From NCBI GenBank assembly GCA_040112665.1, contig CP157796.1, positions 1,180,813-1,244,812 of the forward strand: a stretch of 64,000 nucleotides of DNA, in the 5' to 3' direction. A program made the position numbers and the translations under genes. Under the pieces are notes generated by a model. The model was not told the origin of the DNA. It saw only the letters and a list, made by a program, of their open reading frames with translations, and did no database searches. This document shows positions 19,223 to 27,083 of this stretch, piece by piece. Within the stretch, counting starts at the first letter, position 1. Every line of letters begins with the position of its first letter. Source of the DNA: Oceanicaulis sp. GTDB lineage: Bacteria > Pseudomonadota > Alphaproteobacteria > Caulobacterales > Maricaulaceae.

Positions 19223-20005
19223 TCAATACCAGAGCCGCAGACCGAGCACGAAGGAGACGCTGTGCGTATCCTCGCCTTCGAGCCGGGCAAAATCGGCCGT
19301 CTCGCCGAATTTTTCATGCCAGCTCAGGCCCAGATAGGGGGCGAACTGGCGATCGATCTCATAGCGCAGCCGCGCCCCGGCTTCTGCCGAGGTGAGCCCT
19401 GAGCCGAGGCCGAGTTCCGGGACGTCCTGGGCCGCAAAGGCCAGCTCGGCACGAGGCTGAAGGATCAGACGCTGGGTGAGCAGCAGCTCGTACTCGGCCT
19501 CGAACCCGGCCGTCAGGTCACCGTCCTCACTCAGATAGGCCGCGCCATCGACCTCGAACCAGTACGGGGCGAGCCCCTGCAGCCCGACAACGGCGTAGGT
19601 CGTCGCGAAGTCTGGATCGAAATCCTGGCGCACCCCGGCCTGCAGGTCGAAATACGGTGTGATGGCTCGGCTGTAGAGCGCTTCGACCTCGAAGCCCTCG
19701 ATGGAGTCCGCCTCCAGGCTGTGTTCACCCTCGGTCTTGACCCAGATCCGGTTCAGATCGCCGCCATACCAGCCCTGCGCGTCCCACACGAGCAGAGGCG
19801 CGCCGTCATTGGACTGGTATTCGAGCCGGTCGGCCTGGAGGAAGAGGTGGCGCGTGCCGCCGCTCTCGTGCTGAAGCTGGCGGCGGGCCTCGTCCATTTC
19901 GGCCGGGTCGTAATATTCATCGGCGGCCGACCATTGACCTTCCTGCGCGAGCGCGGGCGCTCCAACGGCGGCGCAGAGGACACTGGTGGTCAGAAGAGCG
20001 CGCAT
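19223..20005 (-). CDS. pcoB: copper resistance protein CopB (outer membrane)
   Basis: A 260-residue protein with signal peptide (ends near ALAQEG). The mature part is a beta-barrel of the CopB/PcoB family: RLEYQSNDG, VWDAQGWYGGDLNRIWVKTEGE, LYSRAITPYFDLQAGVRQDF (read in parts), APYLGLSWHEKFGETA and a final aromatic LRLWY. The Met-rich N-terminal region found in many CopB proteins is missing here. Its start overlaps the end of the oxidase gene by one base (position 20005). It probably acts with the oxidase at the outer membrane. Confidence 0.88.
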   Translation of the reverse strand: MRALLTTSVLCAAVGAPALAQEGQWSAADEYYDPAEMDEARRQLQHESGGTRHLFLQADRLEYQSNDGAPLLVWDAQGWYGGDLNRIWVKTEGEHSLEADSIEGFEVEALYSRAITPYFDLQAGVRQDFDPDFATTYAVVGLQGLAPYWFEVDGAAYLSEDGDLTAGFEAEYELLLTQRLILQPRAELAFAAQDVPELGLGSGLTSAEAGARLRYEIDRQFAPYLGLSWHEKFGETADFARLEGEDTHSVSFVLGLRLWY

Positions 20006-21879
20006 CAGTCCCTCCCCGTAATATGAGCGTGATGGCCGGCATGGGCGTCAGCATCCGGAAGGCTTTCCGCGCCTGGGCGCACGGAGACGACCTGCATCAT
20101 GCCGGCGTGCATGTGATAGAGCAGGTGGCAATGGAAGGCCCAGTCGCCGACCTCGTTCGCGGTGATGTCCACCGAGAGCCTTTCCCCCGGCTTCACGACG
20201 ATGGTGTGCTTGCGCGGCAGGTGATCGCCCTCTTGGTTGACCACATCGAAGAACATGCCGTGCAGGTGGATCGGATGGGGCATCATGGTGTCGTTCACCA
20301 TCGTCAGGCGCAGCCGCTCGTCTTCGTGGAAAACGATCGGCTCGACGACCTCGGAGAAGCGCACGCCGTCGAATGACCACATATAGCGTTCCATGTTGCT
20401 GGTCAGGTGCAGCTCGATCTCCCGGCCGGGCGCACGCGTATCGGGGTTGGGATCAAGGCTGCGAAGCTGGGCGTAGGTGAGCGTGCGGTGAGGCACATCC
20501 TCGAGCCCGATGCCCGGCTCGTCGAGGCGGCTGATCGGGGCCATCGCAACATTGGCGACGCCCGGTCCCTGCGGATGGTTGTGCTCGACCATGCCGCCGC
20601 CAGCGGCCATCGCGCGGTGATCCGTTGAGCCCTGATCCATCGAGCCGTGGCGCATCGCCTGCTGGCCCTGGCCATCGTTGCCCATGACCGCGTGCTCGCC
20701 GCCCGAGTGCTGATCCATCCCCATAGCCGCGCCAGCCCCCATCGCGCCGCCATGGCCGGCATGACCGCCCATGCCCATATCGGTCATGGTCAGCAGCGGG
20801 CGTTCTCTAAGCGGCGGGGCTTCGGCGCGCATTCCGGGCCGCGGGGCCAGCGTGGCGACGCCCATCCCGGACCGGTCGATCGCCTCGGCGACAATGGCAT
20901 AGGCCCGGTCCTCGCGCGGCTGGACGATCACGTCATAGGTTTCAGCGACCCCGATCTGGAACTCGTCGGTCTCGATCGGCTGAACGTTCAGCCCGTCGGC
21001 CTGGACCACCGTCATGGGAAGGCCAGGGATGCGGAAATTGAGCAGGCTCATCGCCGAGGCGTTGATGATCCGCAGGCGGACCCGCTCGCCGCGATTGAAC
21101 AAGGCGGTCCAGTTGTCTTCCGGGCCGTGCCCGTTGATCAGATAGGTGTAGGTCGCGCCGGTCACGTCGGAGATGTCGGTGCGCATCATGCGCATGCGCG
21201 CCCACATATCGCGCTGCACGAGCGCGTCGCCGAGCCCGTCCTCATGCACATCAGCGAGGAAATCGGCGAAGGTACGCTTCTGGTAGTTCAGGCTGTCCGC
21301 GCTCTTCTTCAGCTCGTCGAAAAGCCGGTGCGGATCCATGAAGGTCCAGTCGGACAGGACAATGACGTATTCACGGTCGTATCTCACCGGGTCGGGGCCG
21401 GCCGGATCGATGACAATCGGACCGTAATGGCCGAGTTGCTCCTGAAGTCCGGAATGGCTGTGATACCAGTAGGTCCCGGCCTGGCGCAGCGGGAAGCGGT
21501 AGGTGAAGGTCTCTCCCGGCCGGATCCCGGGGAAGCTGACCCCGGGTACGCCATCCATCTGGAAGGGAATAAGGATGCCGTGCCAGTGGATGGAGGTATC
21601 GGCATCCAGCGTGTTCGTGACGCGTAGCGTGACCTCGTCGCCCTCGCGCCAGCGCAGCAGCGGCGCGGGAATAGTGCCATTGATCGTGATGCCACGCCCC
21701 GGCCGACCATCGATCCGCACCGGAGAGCGGCCAATGGTGAGGTCGAACTCAGTTCCGTTCAGAGTCGTGTGGGGCGCCAACCCGCTCTGACTGCGCGCCC
21801 AGGCAGGCAGCAAGCCGGCTGCGGCCAGCCCGCTGGCAGCGCCGGTGGCGAGAAAACTGCGTCTGTTGATAATCGACAT
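20005..21879 (-). CDS. pcoA: periplasmic multicopper oxidase, CopA/PcoA family
   Basis: A 624-residue oxidase that converts Cu(I) to Cu(II) in the periplasm. It has a twin-arginine signal (NRRSFLATGAASG). The copper ligands are all present: HWHG (about 98), WYHSHSG (about 138), HPIHLHG (about 535) and HCHLLYHMHAGM (about 583). A Met/His-rich insert lies at about 365-430 (MTDMGMGGHAGHGG, MGMDQHSGGEHAVMG). First gene of a three-gene operon with copB and the DUF2231 protein. It is preceded at 21951-21976 by the shared TGAGGG/CGTA promoter motif. The length fits CopA of Pseudomonas. Confidence 0.93.
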   Translation of the reverse strand: MSIINRRSFLATGAASGLAAAGLLPAWARSQSGLAPHTTLNGTEFDLTIGRSPVRIDGRPGRGITINGTIPAPLLRWREGDEVTLRVTNTLDADTSIHWHGILIPFQMDGVPGVSFPGIRPGETFTYRFPLRQAGTYWYHSHSGLQEQLGHYGPIVIDPAGPDPVRYDREYVIVLSDWTFMDPHRLFDELKKSADSLNYQKRTFADFLADVHEDGLGDALVQRDMWARMRMMRTDISDVTGATYTYLINGHGPEDNWTALFNRGERVRLRIINASAMSLLNFRIPGLPMTVVQADGLNVQPIETDEFQIGVAETYDVIVQPREDRAYAIVAEAIDRSGMGVATLAPRPGMRAEAPPLRERPLLTMTDMGMGGHAGHGGAMGAGAAMGMDQHSGGEHAVMGNDGQGQQAMRHGSMDQGSTDHRAMAAGGGMVEHNHPQGPGVANVAMAPISRLDEPGIGLEDVPHRTLTYAQLRSLDPNPDTRAPGREIELHLTSNMERYMWSFDGVRFSEVVEPIVFHEDERLRLTMVNDTMMPHPIHLHGMFFDVVNQEGDHLPRKHTIVVKPGERLSVDITANEVGDWAFHCHLLYHMHAGMMQVVSVRPGAESLPDADAHAGHHAHITGRD

Positions 21880-21950
21880 GGAGCTCAGACCCTCAAATCT
21901 TGCTTGAATTGCGCGCGGAGGGCGCTTGCGATTTATGACCTTAAACTAAT

Positions 21951-21976
21951 TACGGCCCGCAAGGCGGCATCCCTCA
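21951..21976 (-). promoter_or_regulatory. predicted ECF-sigma promoter of the copA-copB operon
   Basis: On the minus strand: TGAGGGATGCCGC, six bases, then GGCCGTA. TGAGGG and CGTA are separated by exactly 16 bases, as in the three other copies in this window. The -10 lies 72 bases from the oxidase start codon. The assignment to the ECF factor at 40551-41114 is inference. Confidence 0.72.
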
Positions 21977-22012
21977 GATCGGTTGCATCAGCCTGATCAA
22001 GGCTATCGCCTC

Positions 22013-22038
22013 TGAGGGACGGACGGATGCGCCGCGTA
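22013..22038 (+). promoter_or_regulatory. predicted ECF-sigma promoter of the APC permease operon
   Basis: Plus strand TGAGGGACG followed by CGTA (22035-22038), with 16 bases between TGAGGG and CGTA. It faces away from the copA promoter only 37 bases to its left and reads toward the permease start at 22172. The match to the cnr and cus promoters includes the A after TGAGGG. Confidence 0.68.
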
Positions 22039-22171
22039 AAGGCATTGAGAGCTCCGCGCGGATGGTGACCCGTTCGACCAACGTAACCATGAGCGCAAGG
22101 ATCGCAGCGGCGGCGATGCCCCTGTCATCGGTCTCCGCGTTCGGCTCTAGGCAGAAGCTGGAGGTCTTCCT

Positions 22172-23524
22172 TTGCAGAACGACGACCGCTCGGCGAAGTA
22201 CGAGCAAAACAGTCTGACCCTCGCCGGCGCGGTGGCGATGGGGACCGGGGTCATGATCGGTGCGGGGATATTCGCGCTGACCGGGCAGATCGCCGAATTC
22301 GCCGGTCCCTGGTTCCCGCTCGCCTTCCTGGTGGCCGCCATCATCAGCGGCTTCAGCGCCTACACCTATATCAAGGTGTCCAACCGCTATCCGTCTGCGG
22401 GCGGCATCGCGATGATCCTCAACAAGGCCTACGGTCCTGTCGCCGTGACCGGCGGATCAGCTCTGCTCATGGCCTTCTCCATGATCATCAACGAGAGCCT
22501 CGTGGCGCGCACGTTCGCCACCTACACGCTGCAGCTCTTTCCAGGTGACACGCCGTCCGTGCTTATCCCGCTTCTGGCGGTCGGCCTCATCGTGTTCGCC
22601 TTCATCGTGAACGTCGCCGGCAACCGGTTCGTGGGAGGCCTTTCCAAGGTCGCAGCGGTGGTGAAGATCGGCGGCATTCTGGTCTTCGCAATCGTCGCGC
22701 TGGCCGCGGCCGGATTCAGCTTCGAGCCGGCGACGGGCGATGAACCGGCGCAAGCGGGTTCGATCGGGGGCTTTCTCGCCGGCGTCGCTCTCGCCATTCT
22801 CGCCTACAAGGGCTTTACGACCATCACGAACAGCGGGTCGGAGCTGAAAAATCCGCACCGCAATGTGGGCCGCGCGATCATCATCGCGCTCGCAATATGC
22901 CTCGTGGTCTACATGCTGGTCGCCTGGGCGGTCGGCTCGACGCTTTCCATTGAGGAAATCATCGCCGCGCGGGACTATTCGCTGGCTGAAGCTGCTCGGC
23001 CGGCGGTGGGAGATCTCGGGGTCCAGTTCACCGTGACGCTCGCCATCATTGCGACCGCATCGGGCGTCATCGCAAGCATCTTCGCCGTCTCGCGCATGAT
23101 CGCCATGCTGACCGACATGAAGCTGGTCCCGCACAAGCATTTCGGGATGCCCGGCGACATCCAGAAGCATACCCTGGTCTATACGGTGGTCGCGGCGGGC
23201 GTCCTGGCCGCCTTCTTCGACCTGGGCCGCATCGCATCGATGGGGGCGATCTTCTATCTGGTGATGGACATCATCATCCATTGGGGCGTGCTCCGGCGCA
23301 TGCGCGAGGAAGTCGACGCGAAGCCGGTCATCCTGGTCAGCGCGATCATTCTCGACGCCGTCGCTCTAATCGCTTTCATCGTGATGAAGGCGCTGAACGA
23401 CCCGCTGATCATCGTGATTTCGCTCGGAGGCATCGTCGCGATCTTCGCATTTGAAAGCTGGTTCTTGCGCCGCGCAGGGGGGAGCGAGGCGGACGACGGC
23501 GAGACGGAGGCCGACGCGCAATGA
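22172..23524 (+). CDS. APC-superfamily amino acid/cation permease
   Basis: A 450-residue inner-membrane transporter with about twelve helices. The APC start is SLTLAGAVAMGTGVMIGAGIF in parts, with the substrate-site GAGIF, followed by AYTYIKVSNRYPSAGG and an acidic tail (GSEADDGETEADAQ). The substrate is unknown. The start is TTG after GGAGG. A truncated relative sits beside the copper ATPase (17215), so this family travels with copper genes here. It overlaps the following channel gene by 4 bases and has the predicted ECF promoter upstream. Confidence 0.82.
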   Translation: MQNDDRSAKYEQNSLTLAGAVAMGTGVMIGAGIFALTGQIAEFAGPWFPLAFLVAAIISGFSAYTYIKVSNRYPSAGGIAMILNKAYGPVAVTGGSALLMAFSMIINESLVARTFATYTLQLFPGDTPSVLIPLLAVGLIVFAFIVNVAGNRFVGGLSKVAAVVKIGGILVFAIVALAAAGFSFEPATGDEPAQAGSIGGFLAGVALAILAYKGFTTITNSGSELKNPHRNVGRAIIIALAICLVVYMLVAWAVGSTLSIEEIIAARDYSLAEAARPAVGDLGVQFTVTLAIIATASGVIASIFAVSRMIAMLTDMKLVPHKHFGMPGDIQKHTLVYTVVAAGVLAAFFDLGRIASMGAIFYLVMDIIIHWGVLRRMREEVDAKPVILVSAIILDAVALIAFIVMKALNDPLIIVISLGGIVAIFAFESWFLRRAGGSEADDGETEADAQ

Positions 23525-23952
23525 CAGCCATAACGGTCTCGCTGGTGGTGATGATCGGCCTCGCCGCGTTTCACCACCTCTCGCTGACAAGCCTCGTTCG
23601 GACCCGGCCTGACTGGGCCAAGCGCAGCACCATCGCGCCGATCTATGTCTTTACCGGGCTCGTCTTCGTACATCTGGCCGAGATCGGAGTGCTCGCCTGC
23701 GCCTCCGCCGCCGTCGACCGGTGGCTCTGGAAAGACAGCTTCGACCCGGCCTTCGGGCAGAGCTGGGTGGACTGGTTCTATCTCTCCGGAACGCTTTACA
23801 CGACGCTGGGCTACGCCCCGTTCGACGTCGTGGGCGATATGCGGGTCCTGGCGGTCGCCATCGGGTTGGTCGGCTTCATGCTGCTGACCTGGTCAGCGAC
23901 CTTCCTCTACGCCGTTTGCTCGCAGACGTGGAAGTCCGAGGCGGAAGACTGA
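23521..23952 (+). CDS. two-to-three-helix potassium-channel-like protein
   Basis: A 143-residue membrane protein. Two outer helices flank a re-entrant part reading WFYLSGTLYTTLGYAP, which resembles the pore helix and filter of Ion_trans_2 channels (T-x-G-Y-G, here TLGYA). An N-terminal hydrophobic helix is also present. It has no cytoplasmic sensor domain. It is translationally coupled to the permease (ATGA). A role in balancing charge or ions alongside the permease is possible, but the filter is not canonical. Confidence 0.65.
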   Translation: MTAITVSLVVMIGLAAFHHLSLTSLVRTRPDWAKRSTIAPIYVFTGLVFVHLAEIGVLACASAAVDRWLWKDSFDPAFGQSWVDWFYLSGTLYTTLGYAPFDVVGDMRVLAVAIGLVGFMLLTWSATFLYAVCSQTWKSEAED

Positions 23953-24030
23953 GGGCGTCAAGATCGGAACCAAACTGCGTCTCGACCCGCTTTCGTAGCA
24001 AACCCAGCCAAGGGGAAGACCGGCGAATTC

Positions 24031-24366
24031 ATGATCCTTGTCATCGGCACTCTAACCGCCGTCGCGACCGCGACGGTTCTGGCACTGTGGGCCCTTTCGG
24101 GGCCGACCTCCTCGGCGCCTGAGGCGCGGCCTTATCTCGGCGGGGGCGAGGCGAAAACGCACGCCTGGAACAGATTTCATTTCCGCGCCTACACGATGAC
24201 GCTCGTCTTCATCGCCTTCGAGATGGAAATGATGTTCATGTACCCTTGGGCGGTGGTCTTTGTCGAAGAAGGTTCCAAGGCGATGGCGGAGATGGGCATG
24301 TTCCTGGCCATCCTCGCCGTCGGCTTGACTTATGGCTGGCGCGAGGGGGCGTTTCGATGGGCTTAG
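24031..24366 (+). CDS. nuoA: NuoA-like subunit (complex I subunit A)
   Basis: A 111-residue membrane protein with three helices. The family segment is AKTHAWNRFHFRAYTMTLVF followed by FEMEMMFMYPWAVVF, which corresponds to the F-D-x-E-x-x-F-L-x-P-W stretch of NuoA. The conserved Glu-Met pairs are kept. The usual Cys loop of NuoA (the GxECG segment) appears as YLGGGEAKTH, without the Cys. It is the first gene of an eight-gene cluster and starts 78 bases after the channel gene, on the same strand. Confidence 0.85.
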   Translation: MILVIGTLTAVATATVLALWALSGPTSSAPEARPYLGGGEAKTHAWNRFHFRAYTMTLVFIAFEMEMMFMYPWAVVFVEEGSKAMAEMGMFLAILAVGLTYGWREGAFRWA

Positions 24367-25262
24367 GCCTTACGACCGCTTTCGCCCGCCGCGCCCCGGT
24401 CACAGCATACGCCTGCATCGGGCCCGGCGCTCTGTCCGCCGTCGAAGCCGCGTTCCGCTCGCCGGCCCTGAGGCGCGCAGCGTCTCCCCGCGAGGCGTCC
24501 GTGCTGCTGGTCGCAGGCGAGCCGCCCAATGAGGATGCTGAAGGGTTCGACCGCGTCCACGACCAGATCCCGAAACCCCGCGCCGTTTACAGATGGGATT
24601 GCACTCAGGACCCCGCCGACGCTCTTGTGGACCTGCGGGATCGCCTTCTCGATGGCGCCAGGGGCGATCCCGACCGGCTGCCCGACACGCCGCCCAATCC
24701 GTGGCGCGGGCGCGGCGTTCATGGACAGGGCGGCGAAGGCATGATGGGCGGCACGCCCTACGGTCGCCCCATGGCGATGACCGACGCCGACATCCGTGAC
24801 GGGCTGAACCTCGACGCCTACGCCTGCCGCGTGGGGCCTTTCGCCTCGATGCTACCGCCCGGCCTGACGCTGGACCTTGTGCTGCAGGGCGATGTGATCG
24901 TCTCCGCCAAAATCGCATCGGCCCCCTACGAACAACCGTCCGAGGCCGACGCGCCCGGCGCCTGCGCGGCGAGACTGCTTCGGCTGATGGGCCTCGACCA
25001 TGCGGCCGACCGGGTCGCCTCGGGCGAAAGCGCGTTGGCTCCGTTCGCCACGCGTGCGCTTCCACCCGGTCTCGCCCAAAGCCCCGACGGCGACGACGCT
25101 CGCCGCCGCCTGGCGCGCTGGCTCCGCGGTTCGCCGGCGGGTGCCGTCGCGCCCGATCCGGCCGCCATGCTCCTTGGCCTTGAATGGTGCGAGGCTGTGC
25201 TGGCGCTCAACAGCTTCGCCCCGTCCCGCCTTCGCGCCGGCACGCTGGAGGAGGCGTCATGA
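24357..25262 (+). CDS. degenerate NuoB/NuoD-like fusion without Fe-S ligands
   Basis: A 301-residue soluble protein that takes the place of the quinone module in this cluster. The N-terminal half follows NuoB and hydrogenase small subunits in layout (YACIGPGALSAVEAAF, SPREASVLLVAGEPPNED, VHDQIPKPRAVY). It lacks the tandem Cys and the later Cys that hold cluster N2. The middle, GMMGGTPYGRPMAMTDADIR and then LDAYACRVGPFASMLPPGL, resembles the N-terminal beta region of large subunits (NuoD/HycE class), but the catalytic and quinone-site parts do not follow. It overlaps nuoA by 10 bases and nuoH by 4. It probably caps the membrane arm structurally rather than carrying electrons. That function is inference. 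Confidence 0.55.
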   Translation: MGLGLTTAFARRAPVTAYACIGPGALSAVEAAFRSPALRRAASPREASVLLVAGEPPNEDAEGFDRVHDQIPKPRAVYRWDCTQDPADALVDLRDRLLDGARGDPDRLPDTPPNPWRGRGVHGQGGEGMMGGTPYGRPMAMTDADIRDGLNLDAYACRVGPFASMLPPGLTLDLVLQGDVIVSAKIASAPYEQPSEADAPGACAARLLRLMGLDHAADRVASGESALAPFATRALPPGLAQSPDGDDARRRLARWLRGSPAGAVAPDPAAMLLGLEWCEAVLALNSFAPSRLRAGTLEEAS

Positions 25263-26170
25263 TCGAAGCGCTCCTCGTTCTCTTCCTCCTCGCCACCCTC
25301 GCCGCCGGCGCAGCGCTCGCCGCCGGCTTCGACCGCGCCGTCCCGATCCTGTGGGGTGCGCGCCCGGCGGGTGTGATTACGGCCTTGAACGAGGGCGCCG
25401 CGTTGATCCTGCGGCCCGTCGTGCGCACCGAAGCCCCGGACCGGCTCACCGGCGTCCTGGCGCCCGCGAGCTATCTCGCCCTCTCCTTCATCGGCCTGTC
25501 AGTGGTTCCGGTCGCATCGGGTTACGCGCTGGTCGACAGCCCCGTCGGCGTCGTGGTCTGGGGCGCGTGCGAGGCGCTCGTCGTGGTCGCGGTTTTCCTG
25601 CACGGATGGTCGCCGAACAGTCCGTTCCCGCTCATCGGGGCTTACCGATACGCGGCGATCGCCTTGCCCATGATGCTGCCCTCGATGTTCGTCCTGATTG
25701 CGGCCGCGCTCCCCGCGGAATCGCTTTCACTCACCGCAATCGTCCGTTCGCAAGAAACACTGTGGAATGTCCTGCGCCAGCCGCTCGGCCTTCCCCTGTT
25801 CTTGCTGACCGGACTAGCCCTGACATTGCGCGGGCCGTTCGACTTTGCCGACGGCGCCGACCTGGCGGGGGGTACGTCGGCGGAGGATAGCGGCCCGGCG
25901 CGCGCGCTCTGGCAGGGTGCGCGCCTCGCCATGCTCACCGCATTTTCTGCACTGGCCGCCACGGTGTTCCTGGGCGGACCGATCGGACCGTGGCTGCCCG
26001 GCCCGATCTGGCTGTGGCTGAAGAGCGCGCTCGTCATGGCGATCACCGTGGCTGCAGGGGCGGTCCTTCCGCGCCCTCCGCCATCGCGCATGCTCGGGCT
26101 TATCTGGACCGTGTTGCTTCCTCTCTCCTTTCTCCACCTGGTCTGGACCGGAGGGCTGGCGCTATGGTGA
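25259..26170 (+). CDS. nuoH: NuoH/HycD-like membrane subunit, divergent
   Basis: A 303-residue protein with about eight helices at the position of NuoH. It keeps the core GPFDFADGADLAGGTSAEDSG, which aligns with the conserved PFD...E...G...EYSG loop of NuoH. Several Glu residues that line the quinone tunnel and proton path are replaced by Ala, Gly or Asp. No quinone chemistry is expected without the Fe-S subunits, so loss of these residues is consistent. The start is the ATG that overlaps the previous stop (ATGA). Confidence 0.7.
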   Translation: MIEALLVLFLLATLAAGAALAAGFDRAVPILWGARPAGVITALNEGAALILRPVVRTEAPDRLTGVLAPASYLALSFIGLSVVPVASGYALVDSPVGVVVWGACEALVVVAVFLHGWSPNSPFPLIGAYRYAAIALPMMLPSMFVLIAAALPAESLSLTAIVRSQETLWNVLRQPLGLPLFLLTGLALTLRGPFDFADGADLAGGTSAEDSGPARALWQGARLAMLTAFSALAATVFLGGPIGPWLPGPIWLWLKSALVMAITVAAGAVLPRPPPSRMLGLIWTVLLPLSFLHLVWTGGLALW

Positions 26171-26781
26171 CGCTCGGCGCGGTCGCGGCCCTTATCCTCT
26201 TCGCGGTTTGGACCGGATGGCGAGTTTTCCGCACCGACTCCATGGTGCGCGCGTCATTTTCCCTGATGCTGTCCTTCATCGCGGTCGGGGGCGTGGCGGT
26301 CATTCTGGCCACGCCCTACATCGGCGTGGCCACCGTCTTCATGATGGCGGTGGAGATGATGGTGATGGCGATCTTCATGGTCGCCTTCATGATGAACCCG
26401 GCCGGTCTGAACCCCATGCAGATGGTTCACAAGCACCGCGTGTCGATCGCGGCGGGCCTTCTTGCATGGCTGGGACTTTCGGCAGCAGTCATCGTCTCGG
26501 AGACGCCTTCGGTCCCCGCGCCGCAGAACGATCGCGATGTGTTCGAGCTCGGTCTCGAGCTGCTCGGTCCGTCCATGCTGATCTTCGAAACCGCCGGCGT
26601 GACCTTGCTGGCCGCCATGCTGGGCGCGGTGATCCTGTCGGCGCGAGGCGGGCGCTACGGCGACGCTGACGACGGGTCGCGGCCGCCAGGCCTGGCGCCC
26701 GGCGGCGACCCGGCCGGCCGCACGCCCGGCGAGGATGGTGACGAAGGCGGTCACCGCCATCACCATGGAGGCCACGGATGA
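26164..26781 (+). CDS. nuoJ: NuoJ-like subunit with His-rich tail
   Basis: A 205-residue membrane protein with five helices. It reads VILATPYIGVATVFMMAVEM, similar to the NuoJ TM3 region (LNAxFxAxxQVxVYxGA), then MVAFMMNP. The C terminus ends in a charged linker and GGHRHHHGGHG, which could bind metal. Its ATG overlaps the nuoH-like gene by 7 bases. It would sit between the H/A part and the antiporter-like subunits. Confidence 0.7.
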   Translation: MVTLGAVAALILFAVWTGWRVFRTDSMVRASFSLMLSFIAVGGVAVILATPYIGVATVFMMAVEMMVMAIFMVAFMMNPAGLNPMQMVHKHRVSIAAGLLAWLGLSAAVIVSETPSVPAPQNDRDVFELGLELLGPSMLIFETAGVTLLAAMLGAVILSARGGRYGDADDGSRPPGLAPGGDPAGRTPGEDGDEGGHRHHHGGHG

Positions 26782-27083
26782 TCCTGGTCCTCGTCCTTCT
26801 CGGCGCCGCCGCCCTGTTCGGGATCGGTCTCTACGGCGCGCTCTCGCAGCAAAGTTTCGTCATGGTGATGATGGGCTTCGAGCTGATGCTGAACGGCGCC
26901 CTGCTGGCCGTGATCGGCTTCTGGAGCCAGGCGCTGGGCGGCATGCCCGAAGGGCAATTGCTAGCCATTCTGATCATGGCGGTGATGGCCGTGGAGATGG
27001 CGATCGGTTTCGCGTTGGTCGTTGCGGTTTATCGCCGGCGCCAGGCGGACGTCACTGAAAGCCTGGACACGTTGCGCGGATGA
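26778..27083 (+). CDS. nuoK: NuoK-like subunit
   Basis: A 101-residue three-helix protein. Both membrane Glu residues of NuoK are kept: FELMLNGALL (the E36 position) and MAVEMAIGFALVV (the E72 position). These carry the first proton channel in complex I. It overlaps its neighbours by 4 bases on each side (ATGA). The length equals that of standard NuoK. Confidence 0.88.
   Translation: MILVLVLLGAAALFGIGLYGALSQQSFVMVMMGFELMLNGALLAVIGFWSQALGGMPEGQLLAILIMAVMAVEMAIGFALVVAVYRRRQADVTESLDTLRG

Noticed and set aside
20647..21627. A 326-codon plus-strand frame opposite the multicopper oxidase
   Set aside because: Shadow of the oxidase gene; no domain, atypical composition.
23951..23985. TGAGGG just before nuoA as a further ECF promoter
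   Set aside because: There is no CGTA after 16 bases; the element at that place is AAAC.
24357..25262. Annotation as a normal NuoB or NuoD
   Set aside because: The Cys ligands of cluster N2 and the quinone-site parts are missing; only short phrases agree.
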